Below are positions 33,054 to 41,974 of a stretch of DNA of 64,000 nucleotides, in pieces. The notes beneath the pieces were generated by a model. The model searched no databases and was not told the DNA's origin. It saw nothing but the letters and a program-made list of their open reading frames with translations. Where the stretch lies: contig CAMLIF010000002.1 of NCBI GenBank assembly GCA_946479985.1, forward strand, positions 1 through 64,000, read 5' to 3'. The stretch comes from an uncultured Flavobacteriales bacterium. Its GTDB lineage: Bacteria > Bacteroidota > Bacteroidia > Flavobacteriales > Crocinitomicaceae. The position numbers and the translations under genes were made by a program. Each line of letters begins with the position of its first letter. Positions within the stretch are counted from its first letter, which is position 1.

Positions 33054-34334
33054 TTATTCCTCAGAATTCTTCGCCAAATCATCAAATTTTTTCGACATCG
33101 TTGGATTTCCACGCGTTAATTTCTTAATCGTCAATTCTTCGGCTTTATTATTCGCCAGACGTAGATTGTTTTCGGATGAAAGCAGCGCATCTTTCGTTTT
33201 TTGAAGATGATCAATAGTCTTATCAATTTCGTCGATCGCAGTTTTAAATTTACGGCTTGCCAATTCGTAATTTCGAGCAAACCCTTCTTTAAAGGAATTA
33301 ATATTCTCTTCGAAATTAGTAATGTCAATATTTTGATTTCTGACCAAAGCCAATTCGGCTTTATACTTCATTGAGTTCAAAGCAGCATTTCGAAGTAGCG
33401 TGATAATCGGAATAAAAAATTGAGGCCGAACAACATACATTTTAGGATATTTATGCGAAACATCGACAATTCCCGTATTGTAAAACTCATTTTCTGCCTC
33501 CAGTAAAGTAACAAGAATAGCATACTCACACTTTTTTTCGACTCTATCTTTGTCTAATTCCTTGAAAAAATCTTCATTCCTTTTTTTAGTAGCCGTTTCA
33601 TCGCCTTCATTCTTCATTTCGAACATAATCGAAATAATCTCATTTCCACTATCGTCTGTTTCCCGATAAATGAAGTCGCCTTTACTTCCAGATCTGGAAT
33701 CATTGTCTTTTTCGAAATAAGCCGTTTGAAAAGCTGTTGCTCTCAGCCTGTTAAACTCATTTTCACAATGTTGCTCAAGGGTTTCTCCAACCATTTTGGT
33801 GGAAAGCTTCAATTTCATGTCCTTCCGCAAAGCAATTTCTTCATCTTTTAGCTTAATGATATCGTCTTTTGTTCGAAGCTCTGAAGTAAATTTCTCGCTC
33901 AATGATTTTTCAAGCAACTGCTTTTCTGTCTCTTTGATTCTCAACTCATTTGCAAGCTCGTTGCGTTGCTTTTCAATTTTCTGAACAGCCTCATTCACCG
34001 AAAGTCTCTTCTCGATTTCGGACATCTCAATTTTCGATTTCATATCCGCAATTTCAGCAGATTTCCTCGCTGTTAGATCTGCTAAATCACGCTCTCTTTT
34101 GGTCTGCAATTCAGATATCTCCCTGTCTTTTTTTGCTAACTCTGCCTGTAACGAATTTTTCAGATTTGCTTCAGCCAACAAAACAGCACTTTGCTTTTCT
34201 TTCTCGGCAAGCATTAAACGATTTTGTAGTTCTTCTTCAAATTGATGGTCACGAACTTGTTTAAGAATATCTGCAAAACCAGCCTCATCTACTTTAAAAG
34301 CTTTCTTACAGTTTGGGCAAATTATCTCATTCAT
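33054..34334 (-). CDS. DUF2130 coiled-coil protein
   Basis: 426 residues from ATG 34334 ([17 protein letters not shown]). The N-terminal CPNC is a half zinc-ribbon. A long coiled coil runs from about 35 to 190 (repeated [25 protein letters not shown]). The DUF2130 domain follows (about 195-370: [74 protein letters not shown]). This region resembles PD-(D/E)xK nuclease-like folds in its D...E-x-K spacing (GDF...FEMKNE), which is inference. The C-terminus is a second coiled coil. Function not known; such proteins occur as single genes in many phyla. Confidence 0.85.
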   Translation of the reverse strand: MNEIICPNCKKAFKVDEAGFADILKQVRDHQFEEELQNRLMLAEKEKQSAVLLAEANLKNSLQAELAKKDREISELQTKRERDLADLTARKSAEIADMKSKIEMSEIEKRLSVNEAVQKIEKQRNELANELRIKETEKQLLEKSLSEKFTSELRTKDDIIKLKDEEIALRKDMKLKLSTKMVGETLEQHCENEFNRLRATAFQTAYFEKDNDSRSGSKGDFIYRETDDSGNEIISIMFEMKNEGDETATKKRNEDFFKELDKDRVEKKCEYAILVTLLEAENEFYNTGIVDVSHKYPKMYVVRPQFFIPIITLLRNAALNSMKYKAELALVRNQNIDITNFEENINSFKEGFARNYELASRKFKTAIDEIDKTIDHLQKTKDALLSSENNLRLANNKAEELTIKKLTRGNPTMSKKFDDLAKNSEE

Positions 34335-34462
34335 GCGGTACTTTTTTTTGTGATAACAGGTTTTTGTTCTGTTGAATAAAGTTAGCAAGCTTCTATAAAC
34401 AATTGAGGTGTAAAGTGTACCAAAATGATTTTTTTTCGCTTAACCATACAAACAACTGTATT

Positions 34463-35980
34463 ATGAAAACCCATACTCTTTCATTTTCGCGCACCTGCGT
34501 CCTGATTTGCTCGTTTGCATTTTGTTTAAACACAGGTTACACACAAGATTGCTCCGGAACAATTATTTACACGTTAAAAAATATGGGCGGTGGTTTTTTC
34601 GCAGGACAAACAGTTACGCTTACATCCAGAAACGATGGAAAAATCTATACCCAAAAATCGGATGCCGGCGGGAAAGTAAGTTTTGAAGTTCCATGCGAGC
34701 AACTATTCGATGTTACAGTAACCAATTACACAAAACCAGAAGAAACTTCTTCAGGAACCGAAAGTTCTCAACGATCAAAAACATTGGGGTACAATGCGGA
34801 TATGCAAAAGAAGGATGAAATTTTCGCGATGAGTGCTACGGAGAAATCAACGCTTGATAAAAAAATAATCATGCTTCCCGATACAACATTCCTGATGAAC
34901 GGAATTGGAAAAGCTCCGGCAATCAAAGAAGATTATGAGAAAATGACTATTACCGTGAAAGATTTGTATGATGGTCCGCTTGCAGGTGAAACATTCGTAA
35001 TCAGCGGCAAGAACAGAAACAAACATTTTAAGGGAAAAACCACCGATTTGGGCCAAATCAGCCTTTATGTCCCGAAAGGTGATGATTACACTATCAATTT
35101 CAAACATCACGCCGACTATCAAAAATTCACTTCTGATTATAAAAACGGAACAGCAACCGCTCAAATGAATTTCACTTATATCGGCACCAAAGAATTCGAA
35201 AAGCGCAAGAAAGAAGAGGAAGAACGAATTATTGCTGAAGAAAAGCGTTTGGCTGAAGAGAAAATTGAATTTGAGAAGTATTGCAAAGAGCGGAAACTTT
35301 CTCTGGAAGAAGGATTTAAAGAAAAACTGAAAGAATCTGCCGGGAGTTCAGAAGAAAACATTATTGACAAAGTGTTCCGCCGCAATAAATGGTCGGAAAA
35401 ACTGATTGTATGTGACTTAACCGGAAGTATGGATCCTTACGCTCAGCAATTATCCGTTTGGTATCAGCTCAATTATAAAGTTGAACCGAATCTTCAGTTC
35501 GTGTTTTTCAATGACGGCGACGAAAAGGACGACAATCTGAAAATCATCGGATCAACCGGCGGAATCTATTATCAGAACAGTAAAGGATTAGACAGTTTGA
35601 TTAGCATTATGTCTACAGTACGTGCAAACGGCAGCGGTGGCGATTGTCCGGAAAACAATATGGAAGCGTTAATTACCGGTGTAAAACGAGCAAAGCCGTA
35701 TAAGGAACTAATCATGATCGTTGATAACAATGCACCTGTAAAAGACATTGAATTACTGAAGAATTTCAGCAAACCCGTGCACATCATTCTTTGTGGATCT
35801 GTTGGTGAAGAAATAGAAGCTGATTATCTCAAAATTGCCTGGAAAACGAAAGGCAGCATTCACACCATGGAAGAAGACATTGTAAAAATTGCCAGTATGG
35901 CAGAAGGACAAACTATCCAGGTTGGCGGCTACACTTACAAAATACTTGGAGGTGAGTTTGTGCGGATTACGAAGACCTGA
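34463..35980 (+). CDS. Secreted protein with vWA-like C-terminal domain
   Basis: 505 residues from ATG 34463. Signal peptide MKTHTLSFSRTCVLICSFAF... with cleavage near TQD. Two Ig-like/transthyretin-type domains (about 25-85 and 160-230: MTITVKDLYDGPLAGETFVISG...KTTDLGQISLYVPKGD) are separated by a charged linker. A helical Glu/Lys-rich segment (about 240-300) is followed by a vWA-like domain (LIVCDLTGSMDPYAQQL near 315-330, then FVFFNDGD, GSGGDCPENNMEAL, ELIMIVDNNAP). The MIDAS-type D-x-T-x-S is present. Function unknown; the fold suggests a surface binding protein. It is transcribed away from DUF2130, with no clear promoter. Confidence 0.75.
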   Translation: MKTHTLSFSRTCVLICSFAFCLNTGYTQDCSGTIIYTLKNMGGGFFAGQTVTLTSRNDGKIYTQKSDAGGKVSFEVPCEQLFDVTVTNYTKPEETSSGTESSQRSKTLGYNADMQKKDEIFAMSATEKSTLDKKIIMLPDTTFLMNGIGKAPAIKEDYEKMTITVKDLYDGPLAGETFVISGKNRNKHFKGKTTDLGQISLYVPKGDDYTINFKHHADYQKFTSDYKNGTATAQMNFTYIGTKEFEKRKKEEEERIIAEEKRLAEEKIEFEKYCKERKLSLEEGFKEKLKESAGSSEENIIDKVFRRNKWSEKLIVCDLTGSMDPYAQQLSVWYQLNYKVEPNLQFVFFNDGDEKDDNLKIIGSTGGIYYQNSKGLDSLISIMSTVRANGSGGDCPENNMEALITGVKRAKPYKELIMIVDNNAPVKDIELLKNFSKPVHIILCGSVGEEIEADYLKIAWKTKGSIHTMEEDIVKIASMAEGQTIQVGGYTYKILGGEFVRITKT

Positions 35981-35983
35981 AAC

Positions 35984-36017
35984 ACATAGAAACATAGCAA
36001 AACACATAGTCACATAG
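35984..36017. repeat. Four ACATAG units
   Basis: ACATAG occurs at 35984, 35992, 36004 and 36012, that is at spacings of 8, 12 and 8 nt, in the 158-nt gap before the FAD oxidase gene. Low complexity; no function can be assigned. Confidence 0.5.
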
Positions 36018-36115
36018 TTTGGCGAATGTAAAACTTGAGTGGCAATCTATAATGTATAACAGTTGAAGCCGCAGGATTACAATTCCCCGGAGATGCAAGA
36101 CAAGAAATTAAAAGT

Positions 36116-36123
36116 TACTTTTG
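36116..36123 (+). promoter_or_regulatory. TACTTTTG, -7 element of the FAD oxidase
   Basis: Perfect TAnnTTTG, 15 nt before the ATG at 36139. Confidence 0.4.
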
Positions 36124-36138
36124 GAAAAAATCTGAAGG

Positions 36139-37536
36139 ATGGCTGAACTGAACGAAAAACATGTAGCATTTTTTGAAAGTATTCTTGGAGAGCAGCGTGT
36201 TCTGAAAGGGGAAAACATTGATGCTCATTACGCTTCAGATCATACCGAAGATTTTGTGTTCTTTCCGGCAATAGTTCTAAAACCAGGGAACACCGGCGAA
36301 GTTTCTGTCATCATGAAGTTCTGTTATGAAAATGATCTGATAGTAACTCCTTCCGGAGCAAGAACAGGTCTTAGCGGTGGAGCTCTGGCAAATCACGGAG
36401 GTGTTCTTTTGAGCCTTGAACGGATGAACCGTATTCTGGAAATTGATGAACTCAATCACCAGGTGATCACAGAACCAGGAGTCATTACTGAAGTTCTGCA
36501 ACAGGCAGTTCTCGAAAAAGGGCTTTTCTACCCACCCGATCCGGCATCAAAAGGATCTTGTTTTATCGGCGGAAATATTGCTGAAAATTCGGGTGGGCCG
36601 AAAGCTGTAAAATATGGTGTTACGAAAGACTGGGTCCTTAACCTGGAAATTGTAATGCCAAACGGCGACGTCATGTGGACCGGAGCGAATGTGATTAAAA
36701 ATGCTACAGGATACAATCTTACGCAGCTTATTGTTGGAAGTGAAGGAACATTGGCTATTGTCACGAAAATTGTTTTACGCTTAATTCCTCATCCAACACA
36801 AACATTGTTAATGCTGATTCCTTTCCGAAAAGGAACAGAAGCGTGCGAAGCTGTCGGAAAAATATTTATGCAGGGAATTATTCCAAGCGGAATGGAATTT
36901 ATGGACCGCGATGCTATTCTTTTCACATTGCCTTACGTGGATGATGCGCCGGATATTCTGAAAGACGACCATGATGCACATTTGCTGATTGAACTGGATG
37001 GATTCAACGCAGAAGTACTAATGCAGGATTGTGAGAAAATCATGCTCTTACTTGAGCAATACGACATTGACGAAATCCTTTTCGCGGAAACTGAGGCACA
37101 GAAAGAAAGTCTTTGGAAAATACGCCGTAAAATAGGTGAATGCGTAAAAAGCCATTCTATCTATAAAGAAGAAGATACCGTTGTACCCCGTTTCGAATTA
37201 CCAAAACTGCTGAAAAAAGTAAAAGAACTAAGCTCAATCTATGGTTTCAGAGCAGTCTGTTACGGCCATGCTGGAGATGGAAATTTGCATGTGAATATTG
37301 TTAAAGATCAACTTACGGATGAAGAATGGAATACCAAACTTCCGGTTGCAATAATAGAATTATTTGAAGAAGTAGTAAAATTGGGCGGAACAATTTCCGG
37401 GGAACATGGAATTGGTTTAGTACAAACTTCGTATATGCCTATCGCTTTCAAGCAAGGACAAATTGAATTGATGAAAGCTATAAAACAAGTGTTTGATCCT
37501 AAGAATTTATTGAACCCGGGGAAAGTGTTTCCCTGA
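36139..37536 (+). CDS. FAD-linked oxidase, GlcD/D-lactate dehydrogenase type
   Basis: 465 residues. N-terminal FAD-binding PCMH fold: VTPSGARTGLSGGALANHGGVLLSLERMN, LFYPPDPASKGSCFIGGNIAENSGGPKAVKYG, and LIVGSEGTLAIVTKIVLRL. C-terminal FAD-oxidase domain with GFRAVCYGHAGDGNLHVNI and GGTISGEHGIGLVQ, the conserved metal/substrate His residues. It oxidises a 2-hydroxy acid such as glycolate or D-lactate; which one cannot be told, and no GlcE/GlcF partners follow. The start has an AAGG immediately before the ATG. Its stop codon abuts the stop of the converging gene (TGATCA). Confidence 0.93.
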   Translation: MAELNEKHVAFFESILGEQRVLKGENIDAHYASDHTEDFVFFPAIVLKPGNTGEVSVIMKFCYENDLIVTPSGARTGLSGGALANHGGVLLSLERMNRILEIDELNHQVITEPGVITEVLQQAVLEKGLFYPPDPASKGSCFIGGNIAENSGGPKAVKYGVTKDWVLNLEIVMPNGDVMWTGANVIKNATGYNLTQLIVGSEGTLAIVTKIVLRLIPHPTQTLLMLIPFRKGTEACEAVGKIFMQGIIPSGMEFMDRDAILFTLPYVDDAPDILKDDHDAHLLIELDGFNAEVLMQDCEKIMLLLEQYDIDEILFAETEAQKESLWKIRRKIGECVKSHSIYKEEDTVVPRFELPKLLKKVKELSSIYGFRAVCYGHAGDGNLHVNIVKDQLTDEEWNTKLPVAIIELFEEVVKLGGTISGEHGIGLVQTSYMPIAFKQGQIELMKAIKQVFDPKNLLNPGKVFP

Positions 37537-38766
37537 TCATTCGGTTGAAGCCGCATCCAAAAGAGCTACAATAACAACGAGAACACCTGCGAAGAAACCA
37601 CCTATAGCTTTTCCCGCGGTGGTTCGTTCAACAGCTTTCGTTGGCAACACCGTTTCCTGTTTAGACCCGTTCAGATTGAGAATGGAAACGTCGTAAGTCA
37701 GATCTGCTTTATCCATCCAAAAGCCAGAAGCTTCCTTTCTTGCCAAACTCTCAACCTCCGGCTGATTTTTGGAAACAGCAGTTATTCCCATTGGTTTTTT
37801 TAACAAATCAACCGTTTCACGAATAAATGAATACTCGTACACGAATTTATCCTCGGTATCCATTTTGAATCCGTTCAGAACATAGTTTTTATATGTCAAC
37901 GTGAGCAAAGCCTCTCTTAACTGGGCATTGATATCTCCATTCTTGCCGTCTACACTTACCCAAACCAAACCTGTAGTATCTTTTCTTACAACCACTTCGC
38001 ACGAACCAGTAATGTTTTTTTTCGTTGTCAAAACAGCTCTTAGCTCCAACTCAATTTCTCTTTTCTTGGCTTCATAATAGGTGGATTCCTGATGTTTTAA
38101 AGGGAATCTGGTTGTATTACGCAGAACATCAAAATCGTGTTTTTTCTTATTTCTTTGAGCAAGAAACACTTTGGTATCTTTTAGCACTTCGCTCATATTA
38201 TCGATGACACTGGTGACAGAAATGCTGTATGGCGAAAAAACCGATTCTTTAGATTTGACCGGTTGATAATTTAACTGCACCAGATCATTCGCATTTTTTG
38301 TTTCAGAAATAATAACCGGGTTTTTCAGGTCTATCAGATTCAATTCGGCATTCCAGTATTTTTTGTAGAACTCACCAAGCATAGCTTCAGATCCGATTGC
38401 ATCCAGGCGTTCTATAATAGAATCGGAACCCATTTTGAAAATACGGAATTTCAAATCGAGGAATTCAAATTTCGGATTGATTTCCGGATCATTTATATTC
38501 TTGAATCGCTCAGTAACCAACAAAACCGAATCATTCACGTTTGACGTTAAAAAACCGATTCGCTCATATTTCAGGGTGCTTTTGAAATAAGTAGTTAAAC
38601 TCTTTTCTACATGCCGGTATGAAACTCCGGTGATTTCTATATCGAATGTGTGGTTACTTTCCTGACCGGTTGATTTAGGGAAATCACGACTCAAATAGTA
38701 ATTTCTGATCTGGGCAGACGCATTAACGCCGAATAAGAGAATAAGTGCTGATAAAATTGATTTCAT
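37537..38766 (-). CDS. Secreted protein of unknown function
   Basis: 409 residues from ATG 38766. Signal peptide MKSILSALILLFGVNASAQ. No recognised domain. Predicted mixed alpha/beta; polar middle region, ending with a hydrophobic segment AGKAIGGFFAGVLVVIVALLD near the C-terminus that could be a membrane anchor. It converges with the FAD oxidase with zero nucleotides between the stop codons. No homologues are known to me. Confidence 0.7.
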   Translation of the reverse strand: MKSILSALILLFGVNASAQIRNYYLSRDFPKSTGQESNHTFDIEITGVSYRHVEKSLTTYFKSTLKYERIGFLTSNVNDSVLLVTERFKNINDPEINPKFEFLDLKFRIFKMGSDSIIERLDAIGSEAMLGEFYKKYWNAELNLIDLKNPVIISETKNANDLVQLNYQPVKSKESVFSPYSISVTSVIDNMSEVLKDTKVFLAQRNKKKHDFDVLRNTTRFPLKHQESTYYEAKKREIELELRAVLTTKKNITGSCEVVVRKDTTGLVWVSVDGKNGDINAQLREALLTLTYKNYVLNGFKMDTEDKFVYEYSFIRETVDLLKKPMGITAVSKNQPEVESLARKEASGFWMDKADLTYDVSILNLNGSKQETVLPTKAVERTTAGKAIGGFFAGVLVVIVALLDAASTE

Positions 38767-38897
38767 AAGGTAAAAGCGATCACAATACTTTTCGCTTTTA
38801 GCCATAACTATGCCAAAACAGCCTATTTGTTAATTTTTAGTTAACTGAATTCAAAAAAGAAGACTCATTATTTTAGAATAAACAGATTATCAGCGGA

Positions 38898-39449
38898 TTA
38901 ATTATTCCAGTACTGACCTTCTCCGTTTTTCATTTGGTGGTACGCCCGGGACAAGTAAGCCAAAACAATGCGCATGGCATCAAAGGCTTCTTCGGTTTCA
39001 GCACTAATTTCTTTGCCTCCAAGACGAAGGAGCAGCTTCATATACAAAGCATGGAAGCAAATTTCTATTTGGTTTTTCTCTTTGAGATTCGATTTTTGTT
39101 TCAAATCTTCAATGTACGGAACAGCTGTATCATAAAGTGCCCTGTACTTTTCATCATTCAAAACCGAAAGAAGCGAATTATGCAGGTAAGAAAGCTCAAC
39201 CATTACATCCTGCAATTCCATTCTATGACCAGATTCAACAATACGTTCCGATTTCATATCCGAAATCAATCCTTCGTACCATTTCCTATAACTGGGCATG
39301 AATGAGTCGTCAGGCAATTGCGGCCTAACGAACTCAGTCATAATCCGATCAATATTAAAGTCAAATCCGCGGATTACATCTTCTATCTGATACATGTATA
39401 ACACATATTCAGCAATATTTTCCTGCAGTTTTTGTTGAGCTATTCGCAT
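38898..39449 (-). CDS. DUF4924 family protein
   Basis: 183 residues, all-helical and soluble, no signal peptide. The start MRIAQQKLQENIAEYVLYMYQIEDVIR is typical of DUF4924, a Bacteroidota family of unknown role. It begins 1 nt after the stop of the Skp-like gene, the last gene of a three-gene operon. Confidence 0.78.
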   Translation of the reverse strand: MRIAQQKLQENIAEYVLYMYQIEDVIRGFDFNIDRIMTEFVRPQLPDDSFMPSYRKWYEGLISDMKSERIVESGHRMELQDVMVELSYLHNSLLSVLNDEKYRALYDTAVPYIEDLKQKSNLKEKNQIEICFHALYMKLLLRLGGKEISAETEEAFDAMRIVLAYLSRAYHQMKNGEGQYWNN

Positions 39450-39450
39450 A

Positions 39451-40059
39451 TTATTGCCCCATATCCTTTTCTAAATCGCTTTGTTCTTTGTTCAGAAACT
39501 CAATAAACGATTTGGTGACATCCATTTTCTTGTTGATAAAACTGATTTGTCCACCAGCTCCGTGAGTCAGCAAAATATCAATTCCATATTTCTTACAGTA
39601 TTTTTCTGCCGCAACATCAATTTTCTTTGAAAGAGCAGTCAACGCAGTATTTGCTTCTTCCTGAATTTTCATTCCCTCTTCCTGCTGGTAAACCTGCAGT
39701 TGGCGATCCTGACGTTGTAAGTTCTCTTCCAGTTTTGTTAACTCTGCAGGATCAGCTGCCCCACTTTGCAAACGCTGCTGGTACTTTTGATTCAAAGCCA
39801 TTAACGCTTTTTGGCGTGACATCAATGTATTCTCATACATTTTAGACTTTTTATTGATACGTTCTTCTTCTTTTTTATAGTAAGTGAAATCGTTTTTCAA
39901 ACTATCCATTTGGTAGTAGGCAATTTTCAAACCTTTCGTATCTACCGTTTGAACTACGGGAGCCGATTCAGTTTTTACTTCTTCCGTTTTTTTGTCTTCC
40001 CCACAGCTTACAAGCAAAGCCGTAGCAGCGATCAAAGTTAAGAAATAGTTTTTTCTCAT
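39451..40059 (-). CDS. OmpH/Skp-family periplasmic chaperone, lipoprotein form
   Basis: 202 residues from ATG 40059 (MRKNYFLTLIAATALLVSCGED). The lipobox LVSCG means the protein is acylated, unlike E. coli Skp, which is soluble. The mature part is a long helical Skp tentacle (MDSLKNDFTYYKKEEERINKKSKMYENTLMSRQKAL...) with a C-terminal beta segment (KKYGIDILLTHGAGGQISFINKKMDVTKSFIEFLN) that matches OmpH. Likely role: chaperoning outer-membrane proteins. The start overlaps the stop of the upstream small gene (ATGA). Confidence 0.9.
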   Translation of the reverse strand: MRKNYFLTLIAATALLVSCGEDKKTEEVKTESAPVVQTVDTKGLKIAYYQMDSLKNDFTYYKKEEERINKKSKMYENTLMSRQKALMALNQKYQQRLQSGAADPAELTKLEENLQRQDRQLQVYQQEEGMKIQEEANTALTALSKKIDVAAEKYCKKYGIDILLTHGAGGQISFINKKMDVTKSFIEFLNKEQSDLEKDMGQ

Positions 40060-40301
40060 TGGTCTTTCAATTGAAATCCTTGCTCCCAATCCGTTCTCAT
40101 TTGAATAAACCGGTGTAAGCAATTGGTTAATAATTCTGGTGTAACCATGCGCTTAATATCTTCCAGTCCATTCACATCGGTTTCACTCACTTTAAAAGTT
40201 TGCTCAAACTGACCTAATTCAATCTTCAGCAGGTATTTTCCATTGTATGAAAAAATCTGGATCTTAAACCGGGGATGTGGAACATCTGCAATTACACGCA
40301 T
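40056..40301 (-). CDS. Small conserved protein of unknown function
   Basis: 81 residues, soluble, no signal peptide (MRVIADVPHPRFKIQIFSYNGKYLLKIELGQFEQTFKVSE, then DVNGLEDIKRMV...). A beta-rich N-terminal half and helical end. Proteins of this kind precede Skp genes in other Bacteroidota as far as I recall. Translationally coupled to the Skp-like gene by an ATGA overlap. Confidence 0.75.
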   Translation of the reverse strand: MRVIADVPHPRFKIQIFSYNGKYLLKIELGQFEQTFKVSETDVNGLEDIKRMVTPELLTNCLHRFIQMRTDWEQGFQLKDQ

Positions 40302-40488
40302 AATGGGTCAAAAATAATAAGAATTAGAGGAATAGACGTCAGACAGACCACAAAAGACAAAAGTCATGATTTAAGCAGACTCATTTAAAGGTAAAAGGAA
40401 GAGGAATGACAGAAGCTGAGTTATCAGTCGCTTCGTCATTTAAAGAGGAAGAGAACAGCTTCACGTCTGTCATAAAAATCATCTAAAC

Positions 40489-40520
40489 AAAAAGAGACTC
40501 ACTAGTATGAGTCTCTTTTT
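40489..40520 (-). terminator. Terminator after the SiaC-like gene
   Basis: AAAAAGAGACTCA (40489-40501) and TGAGTCTCTTTTT (40508-40520) pair perfectly around a 6-nt loop, with a T-run on both strands. The remaining 187 nt up to 40302 hold a 10-nt direct repeat, TCATTTAAAG (40381 and 40436), and nothing else visible. Confidence 0.85.
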
Positions 40521-40549
40521 GAATATCTTGATGTCTTAAATCCTAAAAT

Positions 40550-40948
40550 CTAAACTAAGACGTAATCGCTGTCGGAATATTCTCTGAAATCAAAAGGAAC
40601 ACGAACCATAAATGCATAATCCTGGCCAACTTCGTACATATCTTCATCAGAACGACGATAATACCACTCAACGCGCGCTTTCAGTCCGTTATCTACCAAT
40701 TCATTTAATTTGTAGAGTAAAAACAAAATGCGTTTTGAAGACGTGATGTTGAAGTACTCCAGGTCAATTTTAACCAGAGTATCACCATTGGGGTTTCGCA
40801 TGTAGCCATCAAACCATTCAAGAATAACTCCCCAAAATTCTTCAGGGTTATCTGGTATTGATCTTCCTTTAATTTCCATAATCCCCGTTTGAGGGTCAAA
40901 AGAAACTAAAGGTGTTTGAATGCTGGCTTCAATTCTTAAAAGGTCCAT
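40550..40948 (-). CDS. SiaC-like (DUF1987) phosphoprotein
   Basis: 132 residues from ATG 40948 (MDLLRIEASIQTPLVSFDPQTG); an ATG three codons earlier is equally possible. SiaC family: in Pseudomonas the protein is phosphorylated on a Thr and controls the diguanylate cyclase SiaD. The matching segment here is EYFNITSSKRILFLLYKLNEL, which holds the Thr/Ser-Ser site. No SiaA phosphatase, SiaB kinase or cyclase gene is nearby, so partners must be elsewhere or the role differs. Confidence 0.83.
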   Translation of the reverse strand: MDLLRIEASIQTPLVSFDPQTGIMEIKGRSIPDNPEEFWGVILEWFDGYMRNPNGDTLVKIDLEYFNITSSKRILFLLYKLNELVDNGLKARVEWYYRRSDEDMYEVGQDYAFMVRVPFDFREYSDSDYVLV

Positions 40949-41072
40949 TTTTAACATTATCCATCGCAAGTTGTAAAATAAAATCCAATCGGCAAACGGT
41001 TTTTCTACCAAAGTGCAAAAAAAATCGACCAACGAGAAAGTTTACTATTTCATTTCCATAATGTTAACAAAC

Positions 41073-41891
41073 CTATAAGTAGCCATTTTTTTTGAAATAA
41101 AAACCCATAAAATCTTCCATTGGATCAATTATACACTTATTCAAAGTCCACCCGATCTTTTTCAGCCTTTCGCGGATCAAATCTTCAAGGTAAAAGCCAT
41201 AGCTACCCACAACGTTCAATACTCGTGAACCGGAATTGATGTGTTTCAGGTGAGTTTCTATAAAGAGATCGATATTCTGGCTGTGAAAATCAATAAAATC
41301 TTTATTCGAGAGTTTTTTTGCCAATACAGCAATTTCGGAAGGGTTTGCGGATGACGGGTATCTCTCCATAAACTGTTCTTTGCTCCCGAAGAGTTCTGCC
41401 CACTCGGTTTTCCATTCATCCGCTTTACTCAGATAATTGCGAACCAGTTTCCCGAAATAGTAGCCGGAACCTTCATCTCCTTGTTCAGGTCCCAAACCTC
41501 CTACCCTGTTCACAATTTGGCCATTATCCATTTCAATCAGAATAGAACCGGTTCCAAGGATTGCGGTAAATCCATGATCTAAACCACAACAAGCCAATCC
41601 TGCCAACAGCGCATCCGTTCCAATCACCGGGGAATTGAATTGAATTTCATCAAAAAAGTGCCTTAAAGCATGCTGGTTTTCCGGGGAACTCATACCCGCT
41701 CCATAAAAAAGAACTTCATCAAAACCAAACTCTTTGTTTAGCAGATTCAATTTTTCTTTCTCAATGTCCGGAAACAACTTCAAATTCCGGGGATGCAGGC
41801 TCGAAGTTGTAAATCGTCCCAAAAGTTTATCACTTCCATAAACCCAGTTTGTACCTGTTCCCCCGCTATCAGCAATCAACCATGTTTTCAT
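41073..41891 (-). CDS. BadF/BadG-type ATPase, N-acetylglucosamine kinase-like
   Basis: 272 residues. ASKHA fold: phosphate-1 loop WLIADSGGTGTNW at the start, phosphate-2 TAILGTGSILIEMDNG, and GGLGPEQGDEGSGYYFG, as in N-acetylglucosamine kinases. ATP-dependent sugar phosphorylation is likely; with peptidoglycan turnover as a possible source of substrate. A -7-like TAAATTTA lies 4 nt before the start. Divergent from the imelysin gene. Confidence 0.88.
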   Translation of the reverse strand: MKTWLIADSGGTGTNWVYGSDKLLGRFTTSSLHPRNLKLFPDIEKEKLNLLNKEFGFDEVLFYGAGMSSPENQHALRHFFDEIQFNSPVIGTDALLAGLACCGLDHGFTAILGTGSILIEMDNGQIVNRVGGLGPEQGDEGSGYYFGKLVRNYLSKADEWKTEWAELFGSKEQFMERYPSSANPSEIAVLAKKLSNKDFIDFHSQNIDLFIETHLKHINSGSRVLNVVGSYGFYLEDLIRERLKKIGWTLNKCIIDPMEDFMGFYFKKNGYL

Positions 41892-41939
41892 AACCTAAAT
41901 TTACCTTTTTTATGGTATCGGTACCCCGCTGATTTCATT

Positions 41940-41947
41940 TAAATTTG
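41940..41947 (+). promoter_or_regulatory. TAAATTTG, -7 element of the imelysin operon
   Basis: Perfect TAnnTTTG, 27 nt before the ATG at 41975. Confidence 0.4.
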
Positions 41948-41974
41948 TTGATTGAACGAAGAATTTGCCTCTCT

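Noticed and set aside
40302..40549. Small gene or RNA in the gap
   Set aside because: Only a short direct repeat and the terminator are visible; no conserved structure or start can be defended.
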